64,000 bases of DNA from Tritrichomonas musculus (Eukaryota > Parabasalia > Tritrichomonadida > Tritrichomonadidae): positions 4,836,001-4,900,000 of the forward strand of contig JAPFFF010000002.1 of NCBI GenBank assembly GCA_039105265.1. Direction: 5' to 3'. The notes under the pieces are model-generated. The model was given only the letters and a program-made list of their open reading frames with translations. It was not told the DNA's origin and searched no databases. The position numbers were made by a program, and so were the translations under genes. Shown one piece after another: positions 54,171 to 64,000 of this stretch; position 1 is the stretch's first letter, and the number at the start of each line of letters is the position of its first letter.

Positions 54171-54589
54171 TTTGGCCTTTTTAAAGTCAAATATATTTGA
54201 CCTTCAGATCGTTTATATTTGTATAATAATGAATGATAATTAAATGAAACTTTTTGAGAATAGTAAAATTATAAATGAATAAATCCAAGTTTTTTTTATT
54301 ATAATTAAGAGAATGATACGATTTTCAACTAAAGAACACAATTGAAAAAAATATTAAAATTTTAAATTTTTAAATTTTTAAAAATTTTTGAAAATTTTCA
54401 AATTGCTCTATTATTTGCATATTACTGTAAAATAACGCAACAGTAATAATTCCGAGCTGTATAATTAATTTTGATAAAACTATTATAATTTTTAAATAAA
54501 TTAAAAAATCATTTTTTTTCATGGAGATAATTATATTTTTAAATCATTTTTTTTCATGGAGATAATAACCATTTATTCGATAGATATCT

Positions 54590-55405
54590 AAATGGAACTT
54601 TTTCGAAAAATTTTTATTCAATTTTGTAATTGCCTTTGTATTGACCTTTTATTTAAAAAAACGGTTAAACAATATTTATTTTTCTTTTACACTAACATTA
54701 GGGTTTTCATTTACCAACAACTGCATTTGCATTACACATATTGATTTCCTTTCAAATGCTGCTCCTTCAAAAAATCTATTTTTATCGGACATGAGTTTTT
54801 CACTTAAATCACTTTAGTCTGAACTTGGATTTTTCCATATTTTCCACATTTTGTTTTGATACCTGCAATACTGTTGCAGCTGCTCATTCTAGTTGTTCTG
54901 ATAATGCTCAGCGATTATTATAGAAAATCTAATTTCTTTTTATTATCACCATTAAATATCAACCTGATGCTTCATGAACTTTTTTAATACATATAATAAT
55001 ACAATCACTAAAAAGTTTGCTTTTGTAATTAACAGATCATAGATTTCATTTTTACGCAAAAACTTCTTGGTGAACCTAAGAAAATATTTAATGTTCACAA
55101 TAAAAGAGTAATTATGTGTTTTTAAAGGATTTTGTATCAAAAATATATTCAAATTTAAAAGATGATTTTCTCCTTTCCTTAAGTATAGACCCAGTGGTGA
55201 ACCAAGAATTTAATTAATTAGTTATATGTAACATTTCTATAAATAAAAATGCTTTGTTTTATATAAATTCACTTTTAATTTTTCTTTTTTATCTTTTTTA
55301 AAATTGAGAAGAAATTTTTCGAAAAAAGTTCCATTTTTGTATGTTAGTATTCAAATAGTATTCAAATTGAAAATTGAATGCAAAAATTTCGAAAAAGTTC
55401 CATTT
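54590..55405. mobile_element. Possible 0.8 kb non-autonomous element
   Basis: AAATGGAACTTTTTCGAAA at 54590 is mirrored by TTTCGAAAAAGTTCCATTT ending at 55405, and the inverted match continues for about 35 bp with a few differences. An inner copy of the motif lies near 55318-55340. No target duplication or gene was recognised. Confidence 0.5.
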
Positions 55406-55578
55406 TAAAATCTATCATTTATTCATAGAAATTATTTGATAAATCTCATAGAATCAGTTAGCCTATTTCTTGATATCAAAATTTTTCTCGATATTTGATA
55501 TCGATATCGATTATCAAATTAGTAACTTTGTTATCAATATCAAAAAACGTACTGATAATTGATATCGAGATATAACAA

Positions 55579-55620
<42 letters not shown>

Positions 55621-56215
55621 GATATAAGATTTTTAAACTGATAATCGAGTATCATAATCAAATTTGATGCTTAATATTTGATTTTAATATGATATTCAAA
55701 ATTTTGGAATCTATTTTGATGTTCTTTTTAACTTTATCAATCACTATAAATGTTTGCCGACATGCAATTTTAATCATTAAAATGTATTCATCCAAATGAT
55801 ATTTATTCAACTCATTAAAGAATATAAATATTTTTTTTCATTTGGATGAAAAAAAAAAAAAAAAAAAAGAAAGTAGAGATATAATGAATGTATGATAAAA
55901 AAATCAATGTTTATTTATTTTAAAATTTACTAATTTTAGAGTATTTTTTCATCAATTGAGTGCTTTTTTAATATGTATTCAAGATAATAAAAAAAATAAT
56001 ATCATCAATGATGAAAAATATAAAATGTTTTATATTGATGGCTGAAAGAAAATTGATTAAAAAATGACATCTATTTGAACTTTCTTTCATTCTACAAATA
56101 AATGAAATATAATTAAAAAACCATTTTTACATTGAACCATTGATATCGAAATTTGCAATTTCACAGTTTTTGAATTCTTTTTTAAATTTAAATGATGTTA
56201 TGCTGTTATTCTCTC

Positions 56216-56258
<43 letters not shown>

Positions 56259-57693
56259 CAAAAAACAATTTTTTATTCAGTTATTATAGAAATATAGAAA
56301 TTATATAGAAAATTTTTTCCATTTTAAAAGAGAACTTTGACATTCATTAATTTCTTTTTTTAGAGCATCTTTTACATTGTTTATTAAGTTCCAATTGAAA
56401 GCCATACTAATAATTCTGGGAAATGGTTTAAACAAAAGAAATTGATCTATCAATTCAAAGTGGAAAAAAACCCCCCCATAAAATTTAATATATTATTATA
56501 TACAAAATAATAAAGTATTAAAATGGAAAAAATTTTATATAACGTATTGGTTACCCAAGACAAACATAAATATATTAAATTTATTAAAAAAATATAGTTA
56601 TCATTGATTAAAAGCTAATAATCTCTTGTAATTAAAGGATTTCATTGAATTTTTATCTTTAATATCCTGTAATAATAACGAAGCCAAAAATTAAAATCAA
56701 TTACCCAATTATCCTTATGTGCCATTTTTTATTTTGTTTTCTTTATATGAGTATAAATCATGACTGATTTATTTGAGCTTTGATAATTATTTATATCATA
56801 AAAAATTTTTTATATTCATGAATTATCTAAAAAATTTTGAAAACAATGAAAATTTAGCTTCATTTTAAAATTCAAATATCATAAGATAATATTAGAATTC
56901 AATTTGCAACTTTTATTCCTTAGATATGTATTTATATAAGAAATTAGAATTTAGCTTATGTCAAATATTCAATACTATTAAAAATTCAATATCATTGACA
57001 GTTTAAAATAAAATATCATGAAAAATATTATCGATAAATTATATATCATTAAAAAATTATTACTAATTTTGAGATTAATGGTATCGAATTTTATAAAATC
57101 ATTCAAATATTGTTGAATGTATAAATGAACAACATATTTTATAGTCTTCCCAAAAAATTTTGATAGAGATTTTAAATGAACTTGGCTGTTTAAACTTTGA
57201 AAAAATAATATAAATAATATTCTCAATTTTGAACAATTTATATATCAGGAATAATAAAGTAACAATTTATAATTCCAAATAATTATGAATTTTTTTGCAA
57301 TATATATTATAAATATATTTTCTAAACTCATGATCACAAGAAAAAAAAAAGATAAACAAATTTGAAAAAATTCTGAAAATAAAAAATTTTGAAAAAAAAA
57401 AAATTACTCAGAAAAAAAAATCAAAAATATATAAGGCAGATAGCATTAAGAACGTATGAAATATAGCCCATAACATAAATTTTCAAGGATTTTATCTTAT
57501 ATGCTGTTATTCTAATAAGTATTTATAATTCTAGAAAGGCTACTAAAGGTAAATCATACTTTATGGCAACTATGAAGAAGCATTTTAATAATATTTTGCT
57601 TATTTTAAAAGGTCAATTTAAGGCCATTTTAAGGTCAAATTTTATTAAGATATCTCCTTTTAGCTGCCATAAAGTTTTGATAGAAACCGTAAC

Positions 57694-57733
<40 letters not shown>

Positions 57734-58354
57734 TTTTTCTTGGAATAAAAGTGTAATAAACCCTTTTTGAATTTATATTTCATATTCAAATTTTGTGAAA
57801 AGAAAAAAAAAAAAAAAAAAGTTCAACATATTTATTTATATGAATAATTTTCTATTATTCAACGATAACCAAATATTCATAAATTTAAAAATAAATAAGA
57901 TACAAGAATATTATTACATAAATATTTTTTTTTATAAAGATACAAGAATATTAACACAATTAACAAAGTTGTGAGCCACATTCAATTACATTAAAAAATT
58001 CTTTTTAGCTCTCAAAATGCAAACGTTTAATACTGTTTATGATAATGAAGAATTTTTCTAAAATAGGAACATTATTTAGAATATATTTTGATTTTAAAAT
58101 GCTAAAGTAATTATAAAAATCCTTAAATATAAAAAAAAATAAACAAATTCATTTTTTAAACCAATATATCTATATTTAATTTCCAAAATTCTTCTTATAT
58201 GCTTTTAAAAGAAAATATTGAGAATCTTTCTTTGGAATTTTATTGAAAATTCTAAGCAGTTTTTACTTTTATATTTTCAATAATTTGAATACAATTGAAA
58301 AACTAATTCTTTTGAAATAAATTTTTCGGTTTTACATTTTTTATTTTTTTTAAC

Positions 58355-59314
58355 ATGAAAATAAGTGATCTTTTTTCAGGAAAACAAAAGAAAGTTATTT
58401 TATATTCAGGGGGTGTATTGGCAATATCGATATTCGCTTTGATGATTACTGGGTTTGTTTGGTTTTCAAGATTATCACCTTATTTCAAGTATGCTATAGA
58501 CACAGGCTTAAAAGTATATAAATTGACACTTTGCTTTTCAGTGTTTGAATTAATATCATTAATTTATATTATTATCGATATTATTTTTTTTATTCCCCTC
58601 AAAAAGGTTATGTCTAAATTTTTTAATAACACATGCAAAATATTAACAAATCTAATCGTTTTTCTAGTAATCAAATTTATTGGTTTGATTTTGGCCATTG
58701 CAACCTCAACATATGCACTAAATCATGATTTAGCAGGGAAATGTTGGTTCTATGTTAATAATTTTCTCTTAGGAATAGCTCAAAACGATAATACAATGAT
58801 TTATGATCTTGATTTTTTAAAATGGTGTGAAACTTTTTTGAAACATGTGACAAATGATAGCAATACAGGTCTTAATTTTGTCGATTCATATTACTGCGAT
58901 TCTGTTGGTCTTCCAACACTGATATTTGCTATTATTGAGCTTGTTGGATGCTTAGCTTTAGCTTTCGGAATTTATATGGCATGCAAGCATCCTGCAGATG
59001 ATGAAAGCATAGCAGAAGATGAAAATGCTGGAAATATTGAAGATAATGAAACTAAAGAAGATATAATTGAAACTAAAGAAAATAAATCAAACTCAGAAAA
59101 TATTGAACCACTAAAAGGTTCAATGGATGAAGATTATAAAATTGAACCTGAGATTGGAACAATTATAAACAGAGGACCGATAGTAAATAAAGATGAAATT
59201 TCACAATCGAGTAATGATGCAGGTGATGAACCTGAAAATAATCTGAATGCAGATTTTCAAGAAAATATCACCAAAAAACCTGAATTTAAAGAAGAAGAAT
59301 CTTCTGGAGAATAA
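58355..59314 (+). CDS. Tetraspanin-like four-TM protein with acidic tail
   Basis: The 319-residue protein has four hydrophobic segments at about residues 13-37, 54-82, 96-122 and 185-210. The large loop between TM3 and TM4 (123-184) contains C130, C158 and C181. This order and the large second loop match tetraspanin-like proteins, a family present on trichomonad membranes and vesicles, but the hallmark CCG motif is missing. The last 110 residues are a cytoplasmic tail very rich in Glu, Asp and Asn, unusual in length for a tetraspanin. The ATG at 58355 follows a T-rich leader without a clear initiator box. Stop TAA continues as TAAAA. The next gene, a kinase, lies 336 bp downstream on the same strand. 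Confidence 0.7.
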   Translation: MKISDLFSGKQKKVILYSGGVLAISIFALMITGFVWFSRLSPYFKYAIDTGLKVYKLTLCFSVFELISLIYIIIDIIFFIPLKKVMSKFFNNTCKILTNLIVFLVIKFIGLILAIATSTYALNHDLAGKCWFYVNNFLLGIAQNDNTMIYDLDFLKWCETFLKHVTNDSNTGLNFVDSYYCDSVGLPTLIFAIIELVGCLALAFGIYMACKHPADDESIAEDENAGNIEDNETKEDIIETKENKSNSENIEPLKGSMDEDYKIEPEIGTIINRGPIVNKDEISQSSNDAGDEPENNLNADFQENITKKPEFKEEESSGE

Positions 59315-59650
59315 AATATAATCTACATTTATCATTTGAAACTAAATTAAAACATACTCCTACTTATTTTCTTTGTTAAAAATATTCTACTTTATATATA
59401 AAAAAAGTAGATTCTTTTATTATTATTATTATTATTATTTAGAAAAAAATTACCGTTTTGAATAATTTTTAAAAAATGAAAATGGAATTATAAACATATA
59501 ATTTAAAGTTCTTGTCAAATATTCAGTATAACAATGGTTGATGTATTGAATTTATAAACCAAATTTAGATTGAATTATTGTTTATTGCTTTCAATAAACA
59601 AGAATGACCACAGTATTGAATTTGTATTGCGATAATAAAATTCATTATTA
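59315..59650. other. Short intergenic stretch with (TTA)n
   Basis: 336 bp with a short TTA microsatellite near 59420 and the initiator box of the next gene (TCATTA, A at 59644, 7 nt before the ATG). Confidence 0.6.
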
Positions 59651-61798
59651 ATGAGTAAAAGTACAGATCGTTTCAGATTTGATCCAAAAGATTATGAAAA
59701 AATTAAAGAGCTAAATCGTGGAGGCTGTGGAATTATATATCTTGTAAAAAATAAGCACACAGGCGAAGAATTGGTTGCCAAAATCAATTTCATTAATTCT
59801 AGTCCTGATTCTAATCAGTCTAAATATGTTCAAAGAGAAATTAATATATTAATCCGTGTTCAGCATCCAACAATAATTGGATTTAGAGGGTTCTCTGAAA
59901 AAGACTTCTCTGATAATAATAATATCATGATTTTGATGGATTATATGCCAAAAGGTTCATTAGCAGATGTTCTTGATCAAATCGGCAAATCTTTAAAACC
60001 TGATGGATTTGAAAACACACAGAAGCAAATAATCCTTGTTGGAATTGCTCGAGGACTCATGATCCTCCATAGCAAACGCATAATTCACAGAGATATAAAA
60101 CCAGAAAATATACTTCTTGATGAAAATTATTATCCGAAAATAACCGATTTCGGCTTTTCTAAAATTGTTGATCCTGGGAATTCTTCTAACCAGTCAGCAC
60201 AATTAGGTACTTGTGCTTATATGGCACCAGAAGTTATGAATGGCGTTCGTTATAATTCAAAAGCAGATGTTTATTCATTTGGTATTCTTATGTATGAATT
60301 GATAACTGATTCACGTGCATATCAAAAAGAGCTTAAAAAAGGCAGATATCCATTACAAACAAAAATCCAAGATGGCTATCGTCCAGAATTTTATGATGAT
60401 ATTAGACAAGATTTCAAAGAACTTATTACCCAATGTTGGTCTGCTAATCCCCAAAATAGACCAACATTTGCTGAAATCTATAAAAAGTTGAGCCTTTCAT
60501 ATCTTGACGATGATATTGCAAATGATGCAGACAGTGAAGATGGAGAAGAAAATGATAATTCCAAAAAAGGAAGAATATTATATTGTCTCGATGGTGTTGA
60601 ACTTGAAAAGCTATATGAATATATTGATGATAATTGCAATGAGCCATTAACTCAAGATATTAAAAATTCAATATGCATGGAATATACCAAAGATATTGAT
60701 ATAATTAAAGAGCAGTTAAGCAAGCTCCAAGAAATTGATACACTCAAGAAAAAGATTTCCAAAATGGAAGAGTTAATATCAAATCAGGCCAATGAAATTG
60801 AATCTTTAAAGAATGAAATGAAAAAAGTTAAAGAAAAAGATGGAACATTAATTGATGAAAATGATGATTCGATATTATCAGTCAATATGAGTATTTCTGA
60901 AAGAGGAGTGTTTTCAAGATTGAAAGATCTTGAAAAAAGTCCTTTTAATCCTCTTTTTGTTGCATCACAATCATCAAATGACCTCTATCACTTAATTGAT
61001 AATTCTGTAAATGATACTTTTAGTTCAACAAATAATGGGAAGTTTTACTTAGAATTCATTCTTAAAGATCCAATTATGATCAATGGAATCAGAATATTCA
61101 ATTCAGAAGATCATTTTCCAAGATCATTCAATATTGAAGTCGACGGAGATGTAGTAAAATCAATTGTTGATGCAAAAGAACTTAATGGACAATTAAGGGA
61201 CATGGTAATCAAATTTACAGCTAAAAAAGCACAAAATATCCGTTTTGTTCAAACAGGTCCAAATTGGGATTGTGGAAACAATTTCATTTATTTCAAAAGA
61301 TTTGAATTGCTATCTTCAGATAACAAATATAAAAAAGGCGTGTTTAGAACACTTGTTGACCAAAGTGAAAGTAATGATCCACATAAGTGCGGTGTAATAG
61401 TGAATTCAAACGTTTTTGACTATAAAAGTTTTTACAATGTTGATTCAAATACCAATATATACATTGATCCTTTCCAAAATTCATGGTTTCAAATTGAATT
61501 AACAAAGGGCAAGGTTATAATGACAGGATTCAGACTAAAAAGATGTGGTGTTGGAAAACTAAAAAGTTATAAAATTGTTGGTTCAGACGATATTAATACA
61601 CCTATTGAAAAATGGACAAAATTAATTGAAATTGATGAAAAGAAAGAAGATGAACATAAAAAGCTTGATACTTACAAACTTCCACGTCCAAGTCCACCTA
61701 TTAAAGTTATTCGATTAATTCGAACTGGTGTTAATTGGAACAACAATCTCAATTTGAAATTTTATCATTTTGATATTTTTGGTTCATATTCAGAATAA
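59651..61798 (+). CDS. TKL-like protein kinase with two F5/8C-like domains
   Basis: The 715-residue protein carries an intact kinase domain at about residues 15-280. The Gly loop is RGGCGIIYLVK, K44 lies in LVAKINF, HRD is at 146-148 in IHRDIKPENILL, DFG at 166-168, and APE at 192-194. YSFGILMYELIT and the CWSANPQNRPTF ending are typical of TKL kinases. An acidic linker follows, then a coiled coil at about 360-395 (LKKKISKMEELISNQANEIE). Two galactose-binding-like domains of the F5/8 type C (discoidin) fold occupy about 425-570 and 575-712, with motifs GIRIFNSEDHFPRSFNIEVDG and NIRFVQTGPNWDCGN, then GFRLKRCGVGKLKSYKIVGSDD and VIRLIRTGVNWNNN. No signal peptide or membrane segment is seen, so these domains probably act inside the cell. 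The stop runs into TAAAA. Confidence 0.9.
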   Translation: MSKSTDRFRFDPKDYEKIKELNRGGCGIIYLVKNKHTGEELVAKINFINSSPDSNQSKYVQREINILIRVQHPTIIGFRGFSEKDFSDNNNIMILMDYMPKGSLADVLDQIGKSLKPDGFENTQKQIILVGIARGLMILHSKRIIHRDIKPENILLDENYYPKITDFGFSKIVDPGNSSNQSAQLGTCAYMAPEVMNGVRYNSKADVYSFGILMYELITDSRAYQKELKKGRYPLQTKIQDGYRPEFYDDIRQDFKELITQCWSANPQNRPTFAEIYKKLSLSYLDDDIANDADSEDGEENDNSKKGRILYCLDGVELEKLYEYIDDNCNEPLTQDIKNSICMEYTKDIDIIKEQLSKLQEIDTLKKKISKMEELISNQANEIESLKNEMKKVKEKDGTLIDENDDSILSVNMSISERGVFSRLKDLEKSPFNPLFVASQSSNDLYHLIDNSVNDTFSSTNNGKFYLEFILKDPIMINGIRIFNSEDHFPRSFNIEVDGDVVKSIVDAKELNGQLRDMVIKFTAKKAQNIRFVQTGPNWDCGNNFIYFKRFELLSSDNKYKKGVFRTLVDQSESNDPHKCGVIVNSNVFDYKSFYNVDSNTNIYIDPFQNSWFQIELTKGKVIMTGFRLKRCGVGKLKSYKIVGSDDINTPIEKWTKLIEIDEKKEDEHKKLDTYKLPRPSPPIKVIRLIRTGVNWNNNLNLKFYHFDIFGSYSE

Positions 61799-63025
61799 AA
61801 CAATTTTTTTAATAAAATATTTCATTTATAAATATATTTGATATCTTAAGAAGATATAAAATTCCATATCATACGAAATTTCATTTTAATTTGAATATAT
61901 TCTAGGTTTTCTCAAAATACTCAATTTTTTCCCCATTTTAATTAGTTTACGTGGATAAAATTTGAATATTCATGGCTCAATATGGGAAAAAAATTTGAAT
62001 ATTCATGGCTCAATATGAGAAAAAATTTGAATATTCATAGCTCAATATGAAAAAAAATTTGAATATTCATAGCTCAATATGAAAAAAAAAAAAATTGAAT
62101 AATCATGGCTCAATATGGAAAAAAATTTGAATTTTCATAGCTCAATATGGAAAAAAATTTGAATAATCATGGCTCAATATGGGGGAAAAAAAAAATTGAA
62201 TATTCATAGCTCAATATGAAAAAAATTTGAATATTCATAGCTCAATATGAAAAAAATTTGAATATTCATGGCTCAATATGGGGAAAAATTTGAATAATCA
62301 TGGCTCAATATGGGGAAAAAAAAAAATTGAATATTCATAGCTCAATATGAAAAAAAACTTGAATTTTCATAGCTCAATATGGAAAAAAATTTGAATATTC
62401 ATGGCTCAATATGAAAAAAATTTGAATATTCATAGCTCAATATGAAAAAAAAAAAAAAATTGAATATTCATAGCTCAATATGAAAAAAAACTTGAATTTT
62501 CATAGCTCAATATGGAAAAAAATTTGAATATTCATAGCTCAATATGAAAAAAAAAAATTTGAATATTCATGGCTCAATATGGAAAAAAATTTGAATATTC
62601 ATAGCTCAATATGAAAAAAATTTGAATATTCATAGCTCAATATGAAAAAAATTTGAATATTCATAGCTCAATATGAAAAAAAAAAATTTGAATATTCATA
62701 GCTCAATATGAAAAAAAAAAATTTGAATATTCATGGCTCAATATGGAAAAAAATTTGAATATTCATAGCTCAATATGGAAAATTTAGAAATTGATATTTG
62801 AAGGCTTTCATTTTACACAATTTTTTTTTCCATGTAAACTAATAACTAACATAATAATATAATGAAGAAATACTAGATTTTTAATATATTTAGAATCATG
62901 TTCAAAATAAAAAATGTAATTCTACAAATTTTATTTTTTATTTTGATCAAAATGTAATTTAATGTCTTCATTCAATAATTTTTTTTACTTTATTAATTAA
63001 CTGTTCTCTTCTCCAACATTGTGTT
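61799..63025. other. Spacer between convergent genes, mostly minisatellite
   Basis: This is the shared 3' flank of the kinase gene and the BTB/BACK gene. Apart from the minisatellite it holds only AT-rich DNA. Confidence 0.65.
61960..62781. repeat. Minisatellite of about 30 bp, some 27 copies
   Basis: The unit contains TTGAATATTCATAGCTCAAT followed by ATG and a run of A. Copies differ mainly in the length of the A run (3-13) and in a G/A switch (ATGGCTC or ATAGCTC), and a few have TTTTC or AATAATC in place of ATATTC. No regular unique spacers occur between the units. Confidence 0.92.
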
Positions 63026-64000
63026 TCATTTAATTGATCCAAAGAATTCTATTACTGAAAAAGTCAGTTGATTATCACCATAAGAGTTCGGTCCAGTTTG
63101 CTTAATTCTAATATATTGAAAATAACCACTTACTGGTGAATTAACCTGGAATGTATTTTCAGCTCTGCAATCATCCAAACTTTTTTCATTTTGGCGAACA
63201 TCCAAAACTTTCCAATTTTCATTGTCATTTGAACCTTCAATTTTCCAGTTGAGGAGGTGGCAACTTCCTTTTCCTCCGTAACTGCTCGATCTAATTGAGT
63301 AATCAGAAATCTTAATTTTCCTATTTTTAAAGTTGTAGCAAAACCACGAATCAGGCAAATTTTTCGAATTGAAAAACAAATGATCGTTGTTATATGAGAA
63401 GACGTTTTTCTTATCAAAAGTTGAACTTCCGATGCAAGATGATGAAGTTACTTCAATGATTTGTTCTGGAGCAGTATCATCGGTTGGCTTATTCATTAGG
63501 ATGCTGTGAATGATGCCTTCAAAACGGTTATTGCCATTAAAGTTAAATTCATTGTCACAATTCGAACTATGAATGAGAAAATTTTTGATTTTGGACCAAA
63601 TTAAATGCGTCATTTCATCAAGTTCAATAAGATCAATGAATTCATTAAATTTTTCTATACTTAGTAATTGAATGTTTATTTGGCCGTAAAAATCAATGAT
63701 TCTGATATCTTCTTCTTCGTCTTTTTCATTGGCAAAAAGTTTGTTTATGAAGTCGAATAATAAATCTTCACTTTTTATCTTCAATTTGGGATTGCTGATA
63801 ATTGTTAATAGAACTGATTTGGGAAGCTTCAAAAGCTTTGATTCATCAATTAAATCGAAATTGGCAGAAATTAAATCAAAAACTTGATTATCATCGAATG
63901 TCAAATGCTTAAAGTTGAAAATTTTATAAATATCTATGTTTTGTAGGTATTCTAAACATGTATCTATTTTAGTTTTGTCCATAGAAATCGGAAAATATTT
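63026..64000 (-). CDS. BTB/BACK-type protein with F5/8C-like domain, 5' partial
   Basis: The frame ends at TGA 63026 and is open to the window edge (KYFPIS precedes the Met at 63982), so the true start and probably a BTB domain lie beyond 64000. Visible from the Met: about 130 residues of helical BACK-like sequence (YLQNIDIYKIFNFKHLTFDD, LLKLPKSVLLTIISNPKLKI, IDLIELDEMTHLIWSKIKNF). Then comes a discoidin-like domain at about residues 155-318 (FEGIIHSIL, SWFCYNFKNRKIKISDYSIR, HLLNWKIEGSNDNENWKVLD, FQYIRIKQTGPN). This is a very large trichomonad family, usually thought to serve as adaptors; function is not shown here. The C-terminal domain resembles those of the kinase at 59651. Confidence 0.85.
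   Translation of the reverse strand, partial: KYFPISMDKTKIDTCLEYLQNIDIYKIFNFKHLTFDDNQVFDLISANFDLIDESKLLKLPKSVLLTIISNPKLKIKSEDLLFDFINKLFANEKDEEEDIRIIDFYGQINIQLLSIEKFNEFIDLIELDEMTHLIWSKIKNFLIHSSNCDNEFNFNGNNRFEGIIHSILMNKPTDDTAPEQIIEVTSSSCIGSSTFDKKNVFSYNNDHLFFNSKNLPDSWFCYNFKNRKIKISDYSIRSSSYGGKGSCHLLNWKIEGSNDNENWKVLDVRQNEKSLDDCRAENTFQVNSPVSGYFQYIRIKQTGPNSYGDNQLTFSVIEFFGSIK

Larger units (their letters stand above)
51969..58354. other. 6.4 kb gene-poor AT-rich region
   Basis: No supported gene: all frames are short, Phe/Ile/Lys-rich and motif-free. The region contains long homopolymers (T35 near 55580-55614, A22 near 55847, A38 near 56220, A21 near 57710, A18 near 57805). It also holds a 32-bp tandem duplication at 54508-54570 (TTTTTTTTCATGGAGATAAT), the repeats at 54045 and 54590, and a partial relative of the middle nested element near 55455-55580 (GATAATTGATATCGAGATAT and AACAAGCCT). 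Confidence 0.6.

Noticed and set aside
61960-62781. CRISPR-like array
   Set aside because: Units are directly abutting, with no unique spacers of constant length, and the genome is eukaryotic in every other feature.

Overview
The window looks like a chromosome segment of a parabasalid protist, most likely a trichomonad of the Tritrichomonas type. The DNA is extremely AT-rich. Nearly all genes are intronless. Several start codons lie 4-17 nt behind an initiator-like TCA(C/T)(A/T) box. Several stop codons run straight into TAAA, as in the trichomonad polyadenylation signal. The gene families are also those expanded in trichomonads: R2R3 Myb proteins, protein kinases with Sel1 or discoidin-like domains, DUF3447-type ankyrin proteins, BTB/BACK plus F5/8-type-C proteins, an NIF-type phosphatase and a tetraspanin-like protein. 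Species assignment is inference.

Layout. 1-934: partial DDE transposase. 3070-8451: an unknown membrane-like protein, a 927-residue unknown protein and a Myb gene. 8683-18867: a 10.2 kb palindromic transposable element with 3.6-3.9 kb inverted arms and a 9-bp target duplication. Each arm carries 1.7-2.1 kb of GAA/GAT satellite, and a second 1.6 kb inverted-repeat element sits in its centre. 19677-25282: a second Myb gene, an NIF phosphatase and two decayed genes (BTB-like and Sel1). 25784-31174: a cluster of mobile elements, including a TTAA MITE, a palindrome, a 480-bp element and a 3.2 kb Mutator-like transposon with its transposase. 31437-44030: a broken kinase/Sel1 gene, an intact kinase with divergent catalytic motifs, two broken ankyrin genes, and small gene fragments, one fused to a duplicated ankyrin piece. 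44951-51964: three mobile elements nested in one another, the innermost a 6.1 kb hAT-like element with a transposase, a 0.9 kb heptamer array and a dead coiled-coil repeat array. 51969-58354: 6.4 kb of gene-poor AT-rich DNA. 58355-64000: a four-TM protein, a kinase with two discoidin-like domains, a minisatellite, and a convergent BTB/BACK plus F5/8C gene running off the window.

The intact host genes point to transcription control (Myb, CTD-phosphatase-like enzyme), signalling (two kinases) and protein scaffolding. No operon logic is expected or seen. The main story is genome turnover: at least nine mobile elements, two nested series with readable insertion order, and at least six host genes broken, several at long A or T runs. 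Those homopolymer breaks could partly be consensus errors of the assembly, so each pseudogene call at a homopolymer should be read with that in mind.
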